Source of the DNA: an uncultured Pseudoteredinibacter sp.
GTDB taxonomy: Bacteria; Pseudomonadota; Gammaproteobacteria; Pseudomonadales; Cellvibrionaceae
DNA: 64,000 nt
NCBI RefSeq assembly: GCF_947500695.1
Contig: NZ_CANMSS010000013.1
Span: forward strand, 62,001 to 126,000
Reading direction: 5' to 3'
The notes beneath the pieces were generated by a model. That model saw only the letters and a list, made by a program, of their open reading frames with translations. It was not told the origin of the DNA and did not search any database. Shown piece after piece: positions 19,590 to 27,668 of the stretch (positions are counted from its first letter, which is position 1; the number at the start of each line of letters is the position of its first letter). The position numbers were made by a program, and so were the translations under genes.

Positions 19590-20879
19590 ATGATGAAAAA
19601 AACAAAACTACTGGCACTGCTAGCCGCCAGCATTAGCATGCCAAGCTTAGCAGATACCCAAATTATTCACGCCGGCACATTATTGGCCGTGCCTGGCGAA
19701 AAGCCACTAAGCCAACAAAGCCTAATTATTAAAGATGGCCACGTACAAGAAGTAAAAGCAGGCTATATCAATGCAGCGGATGTTGGCGATGATGCAAAAG
19801 TTATCGATCTAAAAGATAGTTTCGTAATGCCAGGCCTAATGGATATGCATGTACACCTGCAAGGCGAGCTAGGCCCCAATAATGACAGCGAACGTTTGCG
19901 TATGTCTGATGCTGATGTGGCTATGCAAAGCGCTCATTTTGCTAAAAAAACCTTGATGGCAGGTTTTACCACGGTGCGCGATCTAGGTGCCCAAAGCCCG
20001 CAGCATATTTATGCACTACGTGATGCCATTGCCAAGGGCTGGTTAGATGGCCCGCGCATTGTGGCATCGGGTGGCGTTGCAGTAACCGGTGGCCATGGTG
20101 ATGTTGATGGTATGCGTCACGATCTATTGGAAAAGTACACTTCTAAAACCATCTGTGATGGCCCATACGATTGCCGCCGTGCTACCCGTCGTGCCATTAA
20201 GTTTAATGCCGATGTTATTAAAATTACCTCCACCGGTGGCGTGCTATCCGATACCGATACCGGCACCGGCCAACAAATGGCCGATGATGAGCTACGCGAA
20301 GTTGTCGATGCCGCCCATGCTTTAGGTCGCAAAGTTGCCAGCCATGCCCACGCGGCTGAAGGCATTAATGCTGCACTGCGCGCCGGCGTAGATAGCATCG
20401 AACACGGCAGCTACGCCGATAAAGAAAGCATCAAGCTGTTTAAGAAAAACGGCGCCTATCTAGTGCCCACACTATTGGCAGGCGATACCGTAAAACAAAT
20501 GGCCGAGAAGTCGAACTTTATGTCGCCCGCCATTAAAGAAAAGGCGATACGCGTTGGCGGCGATATGATGGATAACTTCAGCAAAGCTTACCGCGCTGGC
20601 GTTAACATCGCCTTCGGTACTGATTCCGGTGTATCTCGTCACGGCATCAATGCCGAAGAAGCCGTACTAATGACCAAAGCCGGCATGAGCGAAATGGATG
20701 TGCTGCAATCGGCCACCGTAAATGCCGCAAAGCTAATCGGCCAAAGCAAAACCCTAGGCACACTAGAGCCAGGTAAATACGCCGATATCATCGCCACCAA
20801 CGGCAGCCCACTAGCAGATATTAAAGAGCTATTGGATGTCGATTTTGTGATGAAAGCCGGTAAGGTTTATAAGCTGTAG
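19590..20879 (+). CDS. Secreted metal-dependent amidohydrolase (Xaa-Pro dipeptidase-like, M38)
   Basis: 429 residues with a signal peptide (LAASISMPSLA|D), so periplasmic. Amidohydrolase metal ligands are all present: HxH in MDMHVHL (near residues 88-90), the carbamylated-Lys position in DVIKITSTGG (near 210), His in SHAHAAEG (near 252), His in SIEHGSY (near 271) and Asp in FGTDSG (near 344). The sequence belongs to the imidazolonepropionase-like/prolidase subgroup, which hydrolyses dipeptides. Exact substrate is not known. It lies 99 bases after the M24 peptidase in the same direction, suggesting a peptide-degradation pair acting in periplasm and cytoplasm. Confidence 0.85.
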   Translation: MMKKTKLLALLAASISMPSLADTQIIHAGTLLAVPGEKPLSQQSLIIKDGHVQEVKAGYINAADVGDDAKVIDLKDSFVMPGLMDMHVHLQGELGPNNDSERLRMSDADVAMQSAHFAKKTLMAGFTTVRDLGAQSPQHIYALRDAIAKGWLDGPRIVASGGVAVTGGHGDVDGMRHDLLEKYTSKTICDGPYDCRRATRRAIKFNADVIKITSTGGVLSDTDTGTGQQMADDELREVVDAAHALGRKVASHAHAAEGINAALRAGVDSIEHGSYADKESIKLFKKNGAYLVPTLLAGDTVKQMAEKSNFMSPAIKEKAIRVGGDMMDNFSKAYRAGVNIAFGTDSGVSRHGINAEEAVLMTKAGMSEMDVLQSATVNAAKLIGQSKTLGTLEPGKYADIIATNGSPLADIKELLDVDFVMKAGKVYKL

Positions 20880-20940
20880 TAAGGCCAGCAACTTTAAACC
20901 TAAGGCAATTCTAAACCTAAGGCATCTAAAACCCAATAAG

Positions 20941-20966
20941 GCATTAGCCGCAAGGCTAATGCGCTT
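20941..20966 (+). terminator. Hairpin terminator after the amidohydrolase gene
   Basis: Perfect 9-bp stem GCATTAGCC / GGCTAATGC with loop GCAA, followed by GCTTT. It lies 61 bases after the stop. The T-tract is short, so termination is probable but not certain. Confidence 0.5.
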
Positions 20967-21081
20967 TACCCCATTTCAACGACTCGCTTGTAAGCAATCC
21001 ATTAAAATTTGCTTTGATCAAGTAGAGCAATGCCAATACTGGTCATTGCTTTGTCTGCTGTAACCCAAATAATGAGACTGT

Positions 21082-21681
21082 ATGAAATTTATACCAGTAG
21101 CCTGTATTGCACTGTTAACCGCATCTTGCGCCTCACAACAAACTTATAAGTTCTACCAAGGCCCCCAAAAGCTGCCAACAGAGCTTTCCACAATCAAGCC
21201 CAAACGACCATTTGCCGCCCCCGGCATTTATGTACGATATGTAGACGGAAAATACATATCCGAGTATGAGTCTATGGCTGGTTATCCGGCGACGGTTCAA
21301 GAAGCCAATATGCTAAAGCCACTGGTTTTTCAGGTAGAGCCAGGCCCGCATCGATTTAATGTTGGTTTCACCTATACCGATGTGGCTAACAAATTTGCCA
21401 CAGTAAGCCAGATGACAAGCTCAGCCCTAGCAAGCGGCGTCGCAATCGGATCATCGAAAATCGTAAATTACCGACAATTTGCCGATATAGAAGTAAACAC
21501 AAAAGCCAACAAGGTTTATCAACTTAACTACCAGTGGGACGAGAAAGCGGGCGTTACCTTTTACGTAGATGAGTGCGATCAACAAGAAAAGGCCTGTAAA
21601 AAGATTCCTGCCAAAATTGAAAAACAGGAATACACAATCACCCCGGGCTTGCCTACGGGCTACGATCTGCTGGCAAAGTAG
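21082..21681 (+). CDS. Putative outer-membrane or periplasmic lipoprotein
   Basis: 199 residues. The signal sequence ends in a lipobox LLTASC, with Cys16 as the lipidated residue. The mature domain is beta-rich (PGIYVRYVDGKYISEYES; EPGPHRFNVGFTY) and carries three cysteines near the C-terminus (DECDQQEKACKK). No family is recognised. It is the last gene before the cassette array and has no attC of its own. Confidence 0.75.
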   Translation: MKFIPVACIALLTASCASQQTYKFYQGPQKLPTELSTIKPKRPFAAPGIYVRYVDGKYISEYESMAGYPATVQEANMLKPLVFQVEPGPHRFNVGFTYTDVANKFATVSQMTSSALASGVAIGSSKIVNYRQFADIEVNTKANKVYQLNYQWDEKAGVTFYVDECDQQEKACKKIPAKIEKQEYTITPGLPTGYDLLAK

Positions 21682-22172
21682 CTAGGGCCAGTTTGAGTGA
21701 TATTTGCTTGGTAATGGGCTTGCATCATAACTAACTAATAGTTGCAGCCCTAAAGCACATTAACCAAATGCCATGGCCTCTTAAAAGGGCCGGCACTTCA
21801 GCCTTATACAGTATTAATCGTAAATCGCTTAATCCTGAGTCTTCCGCTTAATTCGGGAATTAACTATTAACACTCTAAAACCTACCCAGTAATCAATCAT
21901 TTACATAAAATATAGGGTTGCTTAAGATCTGCTACACAAGAGAAAAAGCAAAACACTGGCCTAAAAATGATGATATAGGCGCCAGGTCTGTTTAATTCGG
22001 TATGAATTTCCTGCTACTTGTAAAAGTGCAAATAAAACAATAAATTAGAGCTTTAGACAAAGGAATGCAGCTAGCGATTAAAACGGACACCATCCTATTA
22101 TTTCTGAAATCCCCAAATTAATAAGACGCGTCCGCTTTTTGGTTGTAATTCTGCCTGTCTGTTTATTTAGCT
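21682..22172 (+). other. Non-coding left flank of the cassette array; no integrase gene
   Basis: About 490 A+T-rich bases with no credible gene on either strand. In a complete integron this position would hold attI, the cassette promoter and a divergent intI; none is recognisable. The stretch ends in AGCTG at 22169-22173, where the last G is the G of the first G|TTATGT junction. A weak inverted repeat (AAAACGGAC near 22080, GTCCGCTTTT near 22131) has a loop of about 45 bases and was not interpreted. Confidence 0.55.
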
Positions 22173-22195
22173 GTTATGTTTCTGAGGGGCAATGA

Positions 22196-22681
22196 ATGGC
22201 AATCTGGCAATTCCCAATTGAATTAGTACCTTCACAATGGGTTGAAACGAACGACTTTAATATTGAACTGCTCTATGGCGAAGAAGGGTATGATACGACA
22301 CTGGCTTGGGAAAATTATCAGCCAAACAATAATTATAAGCAGATATTTACAGATATTTTGCCTGTTACTGATTCGTGGGATAAAGAATTAGAATTATGGG
22401 GCGATACAAAAGTTCATGATATTAGTGTTTGGTTCGATGAGGGTAAAATCTTTAGCATTGGGTTTAGGTTAGACTTAAGAGAACAAATTAGAGAGTTAGT
22501 TAATAAAATAATTTCTGCGGCAGAAAAACTAGATTGTTACTTCTTCGTGCCTGGTCAAAAGATTATATTTAAACCTGACTTTATTTCATTTATCCAATAT
22601 GCTCGCCAATCTAATGCGGCAAAATTTGTAAATGATCCAATGAAATGCTTAGATGAAGTTGCAGAGAAACATAACAAGTAG
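22196..22681 (+). CDS. Cassette 1 hypothetical protein
   Basis: 161 residues, soluble and acidic with many aromatic residues (WQFPIELVPSQW, FNIELLYGEEGYDTTLAWENY). No family is recognised. ATG 22196 has the purine run GAGGGG upstream. The stop codon TAG falls inside the attC, just after the TAACAAG box, so the last residues are encoded by the recombination site. The overall look (one small alpha/beta domain, FPGQK-like C-terminal segment) would fit an immunity protein, but I cannot assign one. Confidence 0.7.
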   Translation: MAIWQFPIELVPSQWVETNDFNIELLYGEEGYDTTLAWENYQPNNNYKQIFTDILPVTDSWDKELELWGDTKVHDISVWFDEGKIFSIGFRLDLREQIRELVNKIISAAEKLDCYFFVPGQKIIFKPDFISFIQYARQSNAAKFVNDPMKCLDEVAEKHNK

Positions 22682-22738
22682 CCGCACAGGAAAAATTACT
22701 CGCAAGCTTGTATTCTTCCTGTGGGCTAGGCGTTAAGC
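22669..22738 (+). other. attC site of cassette 1
   Basis: R'' ACATAAC (22669-22675), R' GTTAAGC (22732-22738), 70 bp. R'' is the exact complement of the cassette's 5' end GTTATGT at 22173. Inner arms GCACAGG and CCTGTGGGC pair. Confidence 0.92.
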
Positions 22739-22744
22739 ATCAAA

Positions 22745-23092
22745 ATGAACTACGGATATACTAAACTGGCAACCAAATGGAATGAGACGGAAATGAACAG
22801 TATTGGAGTTCGTTTAATCAAGACTGCGCTGTTTTTTATTCCGCGAGCTAATCCCGATCAGGAAAAGCTATATCCATCTGTTGCCAAGTGGCTCATCGAA
22901 ATAGATGAGCGCGGGATTCCAATACGAGAAATAGGAATAGATCAAGACAATGCCCCGGTATTTACTGCTCCAAATGATCGGAATTTTGGATTCTGGATGG
23001 ACAGTGATAAGAGGTTTAAGGTTGATGAATTGGAGCCGTCTAGCTATGAAGAATTTGAGTCTTTTTGGCAAATGGTGGCACAAAATGCCTAA
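22745..23092 (+). CDS. Cassette 2 hypothetical protein
   Basis: 115 residues, soluble. The C-terminal half has a FGFWMDSDKRF segment followed by an acidic helix (YEEFESFWQMVAQ). No family is recognised. ATG 22745 lies 7 bases after the R' core of the previous attC, so the leader is very short. The stop TAA is contained in the R'' box GCCTAAC of its own attC. Confidence 0.68.
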   Translation: MNYGYTKLATKWNETEMNSIGVRLIKTALFFIPRANPDQEKLYPSVAKWLIEIDERGIPIREIGIDQDNAPVFTAPNDRNFGFWMDSDKRFKVDELEPSSYEEFESFWQMVAQNA

Positions 23093-23185
23093 CAAGTTGC
23101 CCAATTGTGCTCCGGCCGCAAAAAGCGCGGCCTGCGCGGGACAGCCTACACTGCGTTCCGGCCGCCCATTGGCAAAGCGTTAAGC
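23087..23185 (+). other. attC site of cassette 2
   Basis: R'' GCCTAAC, R' GTTAAGC, 99 bp. It has the central CGGGACAGCCTACACTGCGTTCCG module shared with several other sites. One mismatch between R'' and the cassette's 5' end. Confidence 0.92.
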
Positions 23186-23196
23186 GAAAGGGAAGT

Positions 23197-23628
23197 ATGC
23201 GAGTACAGACAGATACAGCAACGATTTTGCTCTATGATTTAGCTTGTTTAAAGCATCGATTATCTGATGCATGTGACTGGTGGTCTATTCCCAGAAAAGA
23301 AATCGAAGAGATTAACTCTGGTAATGTCATATTTATTGGCACTGGGTGTGATGGTGTATTTGAAATAGAAATCACCGAGGACACACCTCCAGAAAAAGCG
23401 ATTTCATTCACCATCAAAAATAAGTCGGGTAAGTTCTTCTTAGGTGGTGGAGAATGTGTTTCAGGTGAAGATCTGGAACCAGATGAGGATGATGGGATTT
23501 TTCTTGATTATCCTCCAGGTAATTACCAAGTTACAGCCTGGGAAGGTGAAGGTAAATGCATATTAAATATCTCATTAACAAGCAAACAAGCGGTCAACAG
23601 CTATGCATCCAGTCCAAAAATCCCTTAA
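23197..23628 (+). CDS. Cassette 3 hypothetical protein (possibly DUF6386-like)
   Basis: 143 residues from ATG 23197, which has AAAGGGAAG upstream. An in-frame extension to 23065 would run through the attC and is rejected. The N-terminus (TDTATILLYDLACLKHRL, CDWWSIP) and a GxGCDGVFEIEI strand resemble, from memory, the family annotated DUF6386; this is tentative. The C-terminal half is beta-rich and acidic with a YPPGNYQVTAW strand typical of small beta sandwiches. The stop codon is in the R'' box. Confidence 0.7.
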   Translation: MRVQTDTATILLYDLACLKHRLSDACDWWSIPRKEIEEINSGNVIFIGTGCDGVFEIEITEDTPPEKAISFTIKNKSGKFFLGGGECVSGEDLEPDEDDGIFLDYPPGNYQVTAWEGEGKCILNISLTSKQAVNSYASSPKIP

Positions 23629-23718
23629 CAAGCATCAGCAACGGACTGTCAAACCTGTCACTCAAATTGCCGCGCAATTACGTGCCAGCTTTGCCAGCGG
23701 TTGTGCTGGGCGTTAGAA
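23623..23718 (+). other. attC site of cassette 3
   Basis: R'' CCTTAAC, R' GTTAGAA, 96 bp. The interior (CAGCAACGGACTGTCAAACC) differs from the common module, so this cassette likely came from another array lineage. Confidence 0.85.
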
Positions 23719-23727
23719 GCTCGAAGT

Positions 23728-24189
23728 ATGGCACGTAGAAAACAACTAAGAGGTATCGCCGGGAATCTTGCGCAATGGTGCCTAAGTAGGAACTTTGACT
23801 CTGAAGGTTATTGGGCTGTCGGGAAGTTGTATGCTGAAGCCCAGCATAAAGGGATTAGTGCTATTACACTAAACCTGATAGAGAAAGAGTTTACTCCGAA
23901 ATTGCAGGCTAAAGAGTACGCGGTCAGCTTGGGCTTATTATCAAAGGTGCTTGAGTGTTCAGTTAATTCTTCTAGAATTTCTGAAAGTTGGATTAAAAGT
24001 GTTGTCATTAGTTTTGAGTTTGAAGTTGAGTATGTACATAAATGGCACTATTGGGGCTCTGCTTTAGGCAAGCCTTTCAAGTGTAGGGTGTCAATCGAGA
24101 GTGATTTGAATAAAGAATATGCATATGAGACGGGTTGTAATGTCTGGGTTCACAACCCTAAGAGGGAGTGTCGCAGGTATGGCTTCTAA
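23728..24189 (+). CDS. Cassette 4 hypothetical protein
   Basis: 153 residues from ATG 23728. An alternative start at 23701 lies inside the previous attC and is rejected. Basic N-terminus (MARRKQLRGIAGN), central helix-rich part and a WHYWGSALG motif near residue 107. The C-terminus is Cys- and Arg-rich. No family is recognised and no membrane segment is seen. The stop overlaps the R'' TTCTAAC. Confidence 0.66.
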   Translation: MARRKQLRGIAGNLAQWCLSRNFDSEGYWAVGKLYAEAQHKGISAITLNLIEKEFTPKLQAKEYAVSLGLLSKVLECSVNSSRISESWIKSVVISFEFEVEYVHKWHYWGSALGKPFKCRVSIESDLNKEYAYETGCNVWVHNPKRECRRYGF

Positions 24190-24258
24190 CAAGTCAATGT
24201 TGTTCAGCGCTATCGCGCTCGGACTCACTAGCGTTCGCCGCAAATTGAAGCGTTATAT
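24184..24258 (+). other. attC site of cassette 4
   Basis: R'' TTCTAAC, exact complement of the cassette 5' end GTTAGAA. R' GTTATAT, 75 bp. Confidence 0.9.
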
Positions 24259-24267
24259 CTATCGAAT

Positions 24268-24891
24268 ATGAGCAAAACATTACACATATCTGCAACAATC
24301 ACTATTGTTTGCCTGCTGGTTATGCGGGTTGTTCCGTATTATGAAGGGCTTGCATTCGATAAGTTCTGGTCAATTCCAATGGGAGTTCTGCCTGTAGGAT
24401 TGATTGCGTTCTTTACATTCATTGTGAGCGCTATCTCGTGCCTTATCGCAGTCGTAAAAAAACAGAAAAGTCTAAATCATCTTATAGTGATGGGATTGCT
24501 GCCTATTCTAGTGGTGGCGATTTATAAATTTCCATTCCCAAGCTACATAGATGGAATGCACAAAACAGTACAAGATGCCCTGCCACTAGATGAAATAGTA
24601 AAGCTTTCTATCGAGGCCAGGGAGATTAACCCCAAGTGGACTAATTATGAGGAACACGACAAACTTATAGAGAAGCTACGCACCAAATATCCCAATGCCT
24701 TAAACCTTTCCCACACACCCCCTAGAATCGGAGTGTCAGATAATCATGTCTCAGTATTTTATGGCAGTGCATTGGTAAAGCACTGGGGCTATTTGTTCAC
24801 GGAGTCAGATAGTTTTCCTATCGAGCACATACCTGAAGGTATGTATAAGCAGGTTTATAAAGGTGTGTGGGTATACCATGATATCTGGTAA
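24268..24891 (+). CDS. Cassette 5 membrane protein of unknown function
   Basis: 207 residues. Three hydrophobic segments are seen at about residues 7-25, 38-63 and 71-92. A soluble C-terminal domain of about 110 residues follows, containing PPRIGVSDNHVSVFYGSALVK. The arrangement suggests an inner-membrane protein with the C-terminal domain outside the membrane. ATG 24268 is 10 bases after the R' core. No family is recognised. Confidence 0.68.
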   Translation: MSKTLHISATITIVCLLVMRVVPYYEGLAFDKFWSIPMGVLPVGLIAFFTFIVSAISCLIAVVKKQKSLNHLIVMGLLPILVVAIYKFPFPSYIDGMHKTVQDALPLDEIVKLSIEAREINPKWTNYEEHDKLIEKLRTKYPNALNLSHTPPRIGVSDNHVSVFYGSALVKHWGYLFTESDSFPIEHIPEGMYKQVYKGVWVYHDIW

Positions 24892-24894
24892 AAG

Positions 24895-24969
24895 GTATAA
24901 CAAAGTTATCAACTACGCGCCTACGGCGCCGGACGCAGCAAAGCTGCGCCGGTTATAACGGCGTTAAAC
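24895..24969 (+). other. attC site of cassette 5
   Basis: R'' GTATAAC, R' GTTAAAC, 75 bp. The interior holds a strong GC hairpin (GCGCCTACGGCGCC and GCAGCAAAGCTGCGCC). R'' has one mismatch to the cassette 5' end GTTATAT. Confidence 0.9.
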
Positions 24970-24974
24970 ACCTT

Positions 24975-25265
24975 ATGGGTATTGTTGAGCTCCACAATTA
25001 CATCTCCGAAGTAGCAGAAAGTTTGCCCGAGGAAGAGAAAAAGCAATTACTAGAGCTTCGGGATTCACTTGACGAGTTAGGGCTAAAAGAGTGGGGCTAT
25101 AAACTAGAGCTTTTCTCTGGCGATATGATTGAAAAAAATATTGGCGATTGGAACAAGCTAATTGTACTGCAAGGTGAGGCAGAGCGTGCAGGCTCATTTG
25201 AGGTTAAGCCGCTCTACGTACTGCTGATCCTGATCTTGGTCGTGTTGGTGATATACAATGTTTAA
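24975..25265 (+). CDS. Cassette 6 small tail-anchored-type protein
   Basis: 96 residues. A soluble, highly charged helical N-terminal part (SLPEEEKKQLLELRDSLDEL) is followed by one hydrophobic C-terminal segment (about residues 79-95) rich in Leu, Ile and Val, so it is probably anchored by its C-terminus. No family is recognised. The ATG lies 5 bases after the R' core. The stop is in R''. Confidence 0.66.
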   Translation: MGIVELHNYISEVAESLPEEEKKQLLELRDSLDELGLKEWGYKLELFSGDMIEKNIGDWNKLIVLQGEAERAGSFEVKPLYVLLILILVVLVIYNV

Positions 25266-25337
25266 CAAGCGCAAGCACACGGAACAACTTTCCGTTCCTT
25301 CGTCACTACAAGTTGTCCCGTGTTGCGGGCGTTAAAT
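25260..25337 (+). other. attC site of cassette 6
   Basis: R'' GTTTAAC, exact complement of the 5' end GTTAAAC. R' GTTAAAT, 78 bp. Inner arms ACACGGAACAACTT and AAGTTGTCCCGTGT pair. Confidence 0.92.
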
Positions 25338-25357
25338 GTCTACAGGCTGAAAGATCA

Positions 25358-25564
25358 ATGCAAGGAAAGGAAATAGACAAATTCCTAAATAAATACTGTG
25401 ACAAAGTCGCAACCGACGAGTCAGGCTGGGAAATACTATATAGAGCTAAGAGTACGCAAGAGTATTGGGTAAAAACCTACCCCAATTCTGAGCAGCACGG
25501 TGGCGGCAAGCCAGTTGTAGTCAACATTAGTAAAGAGGCAGCAGAGGCCAAATTCGGTGTTTAA
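25358..25564 (+). CDS. Cassette 7 Imm27-like immunity protein
   Basis: 68 residues from ATG 25358; the longer frame from 25313 runs through the attC and is rejected. The order of motifs matches the Imm27 immunity family as I know it: an N-terminal helix, SGWEILYRA, a YW..TYPNSEQHGGG core, then a PVVVNIS strand and a helix with A-x-x-x-F at the end. Imm27 proteins neutralise toxins of polymorphic or contact-dependent systems. No toxin gene is next to it, so this would be an orphan immunity gene. Cytoplasmic; no signal peptide. Confidence 0.7.
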   Translation: MQGKEIDKFLNKYCDKVATDESGWEILYRAKSTQEYWVKTYPNSEQHGGGKPVVVNISKEAAEAKFGV

Positions 25565-25578
25565 TATTAAGTCACAAC

Positions 25579-25639
25579 ATTTAACAAGTGCAGGCATGCG
25601 ACGCGGAAAAGCACCGCGCACATGCTGCAAGCGTTAAAT
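25579..25639 (+). other. attC site of cassette 7
   Basis: R'' ATTTAAC, exact complement of 5' end GTTAAAT. R' GTTAAAT, 61 bp, among the shortest in the array. Arms GCAGGCATGCG and CATGCTGC pair. Confidence 0.9.
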
Positions 25640-26021
25640 GTCTATGAGAGTAATTGGCCTAGTATTTTTAATAACCTTTTTGATTGGTTGTGTTCATAAC
25701 CAACCTTTCAGCGGTACCGAGGAATCGGCAAGGGAATTATTAATTGGTCAGTGGCATCTGGAAGGTGAGCCCACATCAATCACTTTTAACCAAAATGGTG
25801 CGGGTCTTATTGAGACCTATTTTAAGCCAGGGCATGTAACACTAGATAGTGAGCTTACTTGGTCTGTGTCAGGCAACCAGCTAATAACTGAGCCGGCGCT
25901 AGAATCGCAGGATAAACGGGCTAGGGAAACCTATATTATTCACCAGCCTTGTGGGGCTAGCGTGGTGCTAAAAAGCATCAATGGTAGGCGCGTATTAACA
26001 CTTACGGAAAAAAACATTTAA
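25638..26021 (+). CDS. Cassette 8 lipoprotein
   Basis: 127 residues. Signal sequence with lipobox FLIGC (Cys18). The mature part is a small beta-rich domain (LIGQWHLEGEPTSITFNQNGAG, then LTWSVSGNQLITE), the look of a lipocalin-like or DUF-type stress lipoprotein. The first ATG overlaps the last bases of the previous R' core; an ATG two codons later is also possible. The C-terminal stop is in the R'' box ATTTAAC. Confidence 0.72.
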   Translation: MSMRVIGLVFLITFLIGCVHNQPFSGTEESARELLIGQWHLEGEPTSITFNQNGAGLIETYFKPGHVTLDSELTWSVSGNQLITEPALESQDKRARETYIIHQPCGASVVLKSINGRRVLTLTEKNI

Positions 26022-26106
26022 CAAGGCGGTGTTGTTGCCGCGCAAACGGCGCGCGGCTGGGACAGCTTGCGCGTTGCTCCAGCTGCCCCAAACCTTGGCG
26101 TTATAA
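26016..26106 (+). other. attC site of cassette 8
   Basis: R'' ATTTAAC, exact complement of the 5' end. R' GTTATAA, 91 bp. Contains CTGGGACAGCTTGCGCG, a variant of the common central module. Confidence 0.92.
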
Positions 26107-26112
26107 ATCGTT

Positions 26113-26661
26113 ATGAATATCGATGAAATTTTCAAGATCGCAATAGCTGTCATAGCTTCGATAGGGGGTAGCGCCATACTCCTGGCCGCTTTTTCGAGTT
26201 GGCTTGGTAGCTTGTGGGCAAAGCGAATGCTGCAGAATGAGAGGGCAAAGCACTCAGAAGTACTGGAAGGTATTAAGAAGGAACTAGATATACTTAAGCA
26301 AAAAGAGATTACTCGCCATTTTGATAAGCTTGCGATCTATAAAGATGTGGTACATTTAATTAGTGAAATTCTCCGTGAGCTAGAGGCCGTTGGTACAGAA
26401 AAGCAGGATAAAATAAGCCCGGAAGTGGAGCATGCATTCGCTTTATCTCGAAATAAAGCTTATGGCTATCTAAGCCTTGTTTCAACTCAAGATGTGATGG
26501 ATAAATACAACGACATGATCGACTTTTTCATACCGATTATGTATGAAGGCCAAAGTGCGAGCTGGATCGATATGAGGTCAAAAGCGGATGCGCTACTTAA
26601 TGCAATGCGCCTAGATTTAGGTATTAGAGATAGTAGTATCATTTATCAGGGGGCAAGATAA
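26113..26661 (+). CDS. Cassette 9 membrane-anchored coiled-coil protein
   Basis: 182 residues. One hydrophobic segment (about residues 8-33) is followed by a charged helical region predicted as coiled coil (LQNERAKHSEVLEGIKKELDI). Then comes a helical C-terminal domain. Cytoplasmic orientation is likely because of the Lys/Arg after the helix. Some abortive-infection and phage-exclusion proteins share this layout, but I see no specific motif. The ATG lies 6 bases after R'. Confidence 0.66.
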   Translation: MNIDEIFKIAIAVIASIGGSAILLAAFSSWLGSLWAKRMLQNERAKHSEVLEGIKKELDILKQKEITRHFDKLAIYKDVVHLISEILRELEAVGTEKQDKISPEVEHAFALSRNKAYGYLSLVSTQDVMDKYNDMIDFFIPIMYEGQSASWIDMRSKADALLNAMRLDLGIRDSSIIYQGAR

Positions 26662-26662
26662 T

Positions 26663-26746
26663 TTATAACAAGTTGTGGCAGCAAGGGTGCTTCGCACCGG
26701 GACAGCTTACACTGCGTTGCAGCTTCCCCTGCACAAGGCGTTAGGC
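26663..26746 (+). other. attC site of cassette 9
   Basis: R'' TTATAAC, exact complement of the 5' end GTTATAA. R' GTTAGGC, 84 bp, with the CGGGACAGCTTACACTGCGTT module. Confidence 0.93.
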
Positions 26747-26752
26747 GGTATT

Positions 26753-27108
26753 ATGGGTGTAGCAAATATTGTAAGAGAAATAGCCCAATTGGTGGGGGTC
26801 AAGCTGATCCCGTTGATGCCTATCATTGTTTGCAAATCGAAATATTAAAATTAATGCCCTATTACCTAGCAATTGGTAATCTTTCTTTATGGGAGGAGGC
26901 TTTTACCGAGGCCCTAACTGATGAAGATGATTTGTCAAATATTGGCGAGCTAATACGAGAAATTTTTGAGTTTGGTCGTTACAATTTATACTGTAAATTC
27001 GACGAGAAAAAAACAGTGGTGGCATTCAATAATCTTTGTGACACATTGAGCCGAAATAAAATTAATCATAACTTATTGAATTTAGATTTAGATTTAGGTG
27101 TATGGTAG
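26753..27108 (+). pseudogene. Cassette 10 gene broken by a frameshift at a G run
   Basis: ATG 26753 opens a frame giving MGVANIVREIAQLVG, which then runs to a stop at about 26848. The adjacent frame continues smoothly from the G5 run near 26793 (GGQADPVDAYHCLQIEILKL and on) to a stop at 27108. Adding one G to the run joins the two into a single protein of about 118 residues. The internal TTG 26830 has no SD and would give a truncated product. No family is recognised. Either a true one-base deletion or a homopolymer sequencing error. Confidence 0.7.
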
Positions 27109-27111
27109 TGC

Positions 27112-27250
27112 GCCTAACAAGGCCAAGCAATGCGGCCACTGAAAGGCGCGGCCGGGACAGCCAACACTTCGCTCTTTTGTGTTGTCGCTGTAGCTCCAAA
27201 TTAACACAAAAGAGGCTACGTATTGGCAGCCCTTGTTGGCGACGTTATGT
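27112..27250 (+). other. attC site of cassette 10
   Basis: R'' GCCTAAC, exact complement of the 5' end GTTAGGC. R' GTTATGT, 139 bp, the longest in the array. Long arms with CTCTTTTGTGTT and AACACAAAAGAG pair around a CGCTGTAGC loop; same subtype as the cassette 15 site. Confidence 0.92.
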
Positions 27251-27275
27251 GCTTTACATGATTTAGAGTCTCGAA

Positions 27276-27548
27276 ATGAATAAAAGATGGGCATTATCTG
27301 TATTTATATCGATGATTTTTGGCGTAGGAATAATCGCTTATTATCACTTAACAATAAAGAAAGCGATTTGTTTAAGCTCCGATGGTGTTTGGTCGGTTTT
27401 TTATGAAGGTTGTGACATTTCTGTGGAAGGTGGGTTTTATTCGATAACAATAAGCCCTGTCGCGATGGCAACAATTTTAGCTATCTGGCTATCGCTTATT
27501 GCACTCTTTTATCTTTTACTGGGCCGCTTTCATAGTTTAGGTAGATAG
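27276..27548 (+). CDS. Cassette 11 small membrane protein
   Basis: 90 residues with two hydrophobic segments at about 6-24 and 61-82. A short outside loop with two cysteines (ICLSSDGVW, YEGCDISV) lies between them. Both ends are likely cytoplasmic. No family is recognised. The ATG lies 26 bases after R', with no strong SD. Confidence 0.64.
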   Translation: MNKRWALSVFISMIFGVGIIAYYHLTIKKAICLSSDGVWSVFYEGCDISVEGGFYSITISPVAMATILAIWLSLIALFYLLLGRFHSLGR

Positions 27549-27569
27549 CAACTCAATGAATGAGATTAC

Positions 27570-27659
27570 ACATAACAAGTGGCTGTTGTGCGGCCGCAAA
27601 AAACGCGGCCAGGACAGCCTACACGTTCGTTTCGGCTGCCCCAAAGCCAAGCGTTATAC
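27570..27659 (+). other. attC site of cassette 11
   Basis: R'' ACATAAC, exact complement of 5' end GTTATGT. R' GTTATAC, 90 bp, common central module (GGACAGCCTACACG). Confidence 0.93.
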
Positions 27660-27668
27660 GAAACCAAT

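Noticed and set aside
22076..22142. AAAACGGAC...GTCCGCTTTT inverted repeat as an attC or attI before cassette 1
   Set aside because: No R''/R' boxes and no fit with the first cassette junction; the loop is too long for a terminator.
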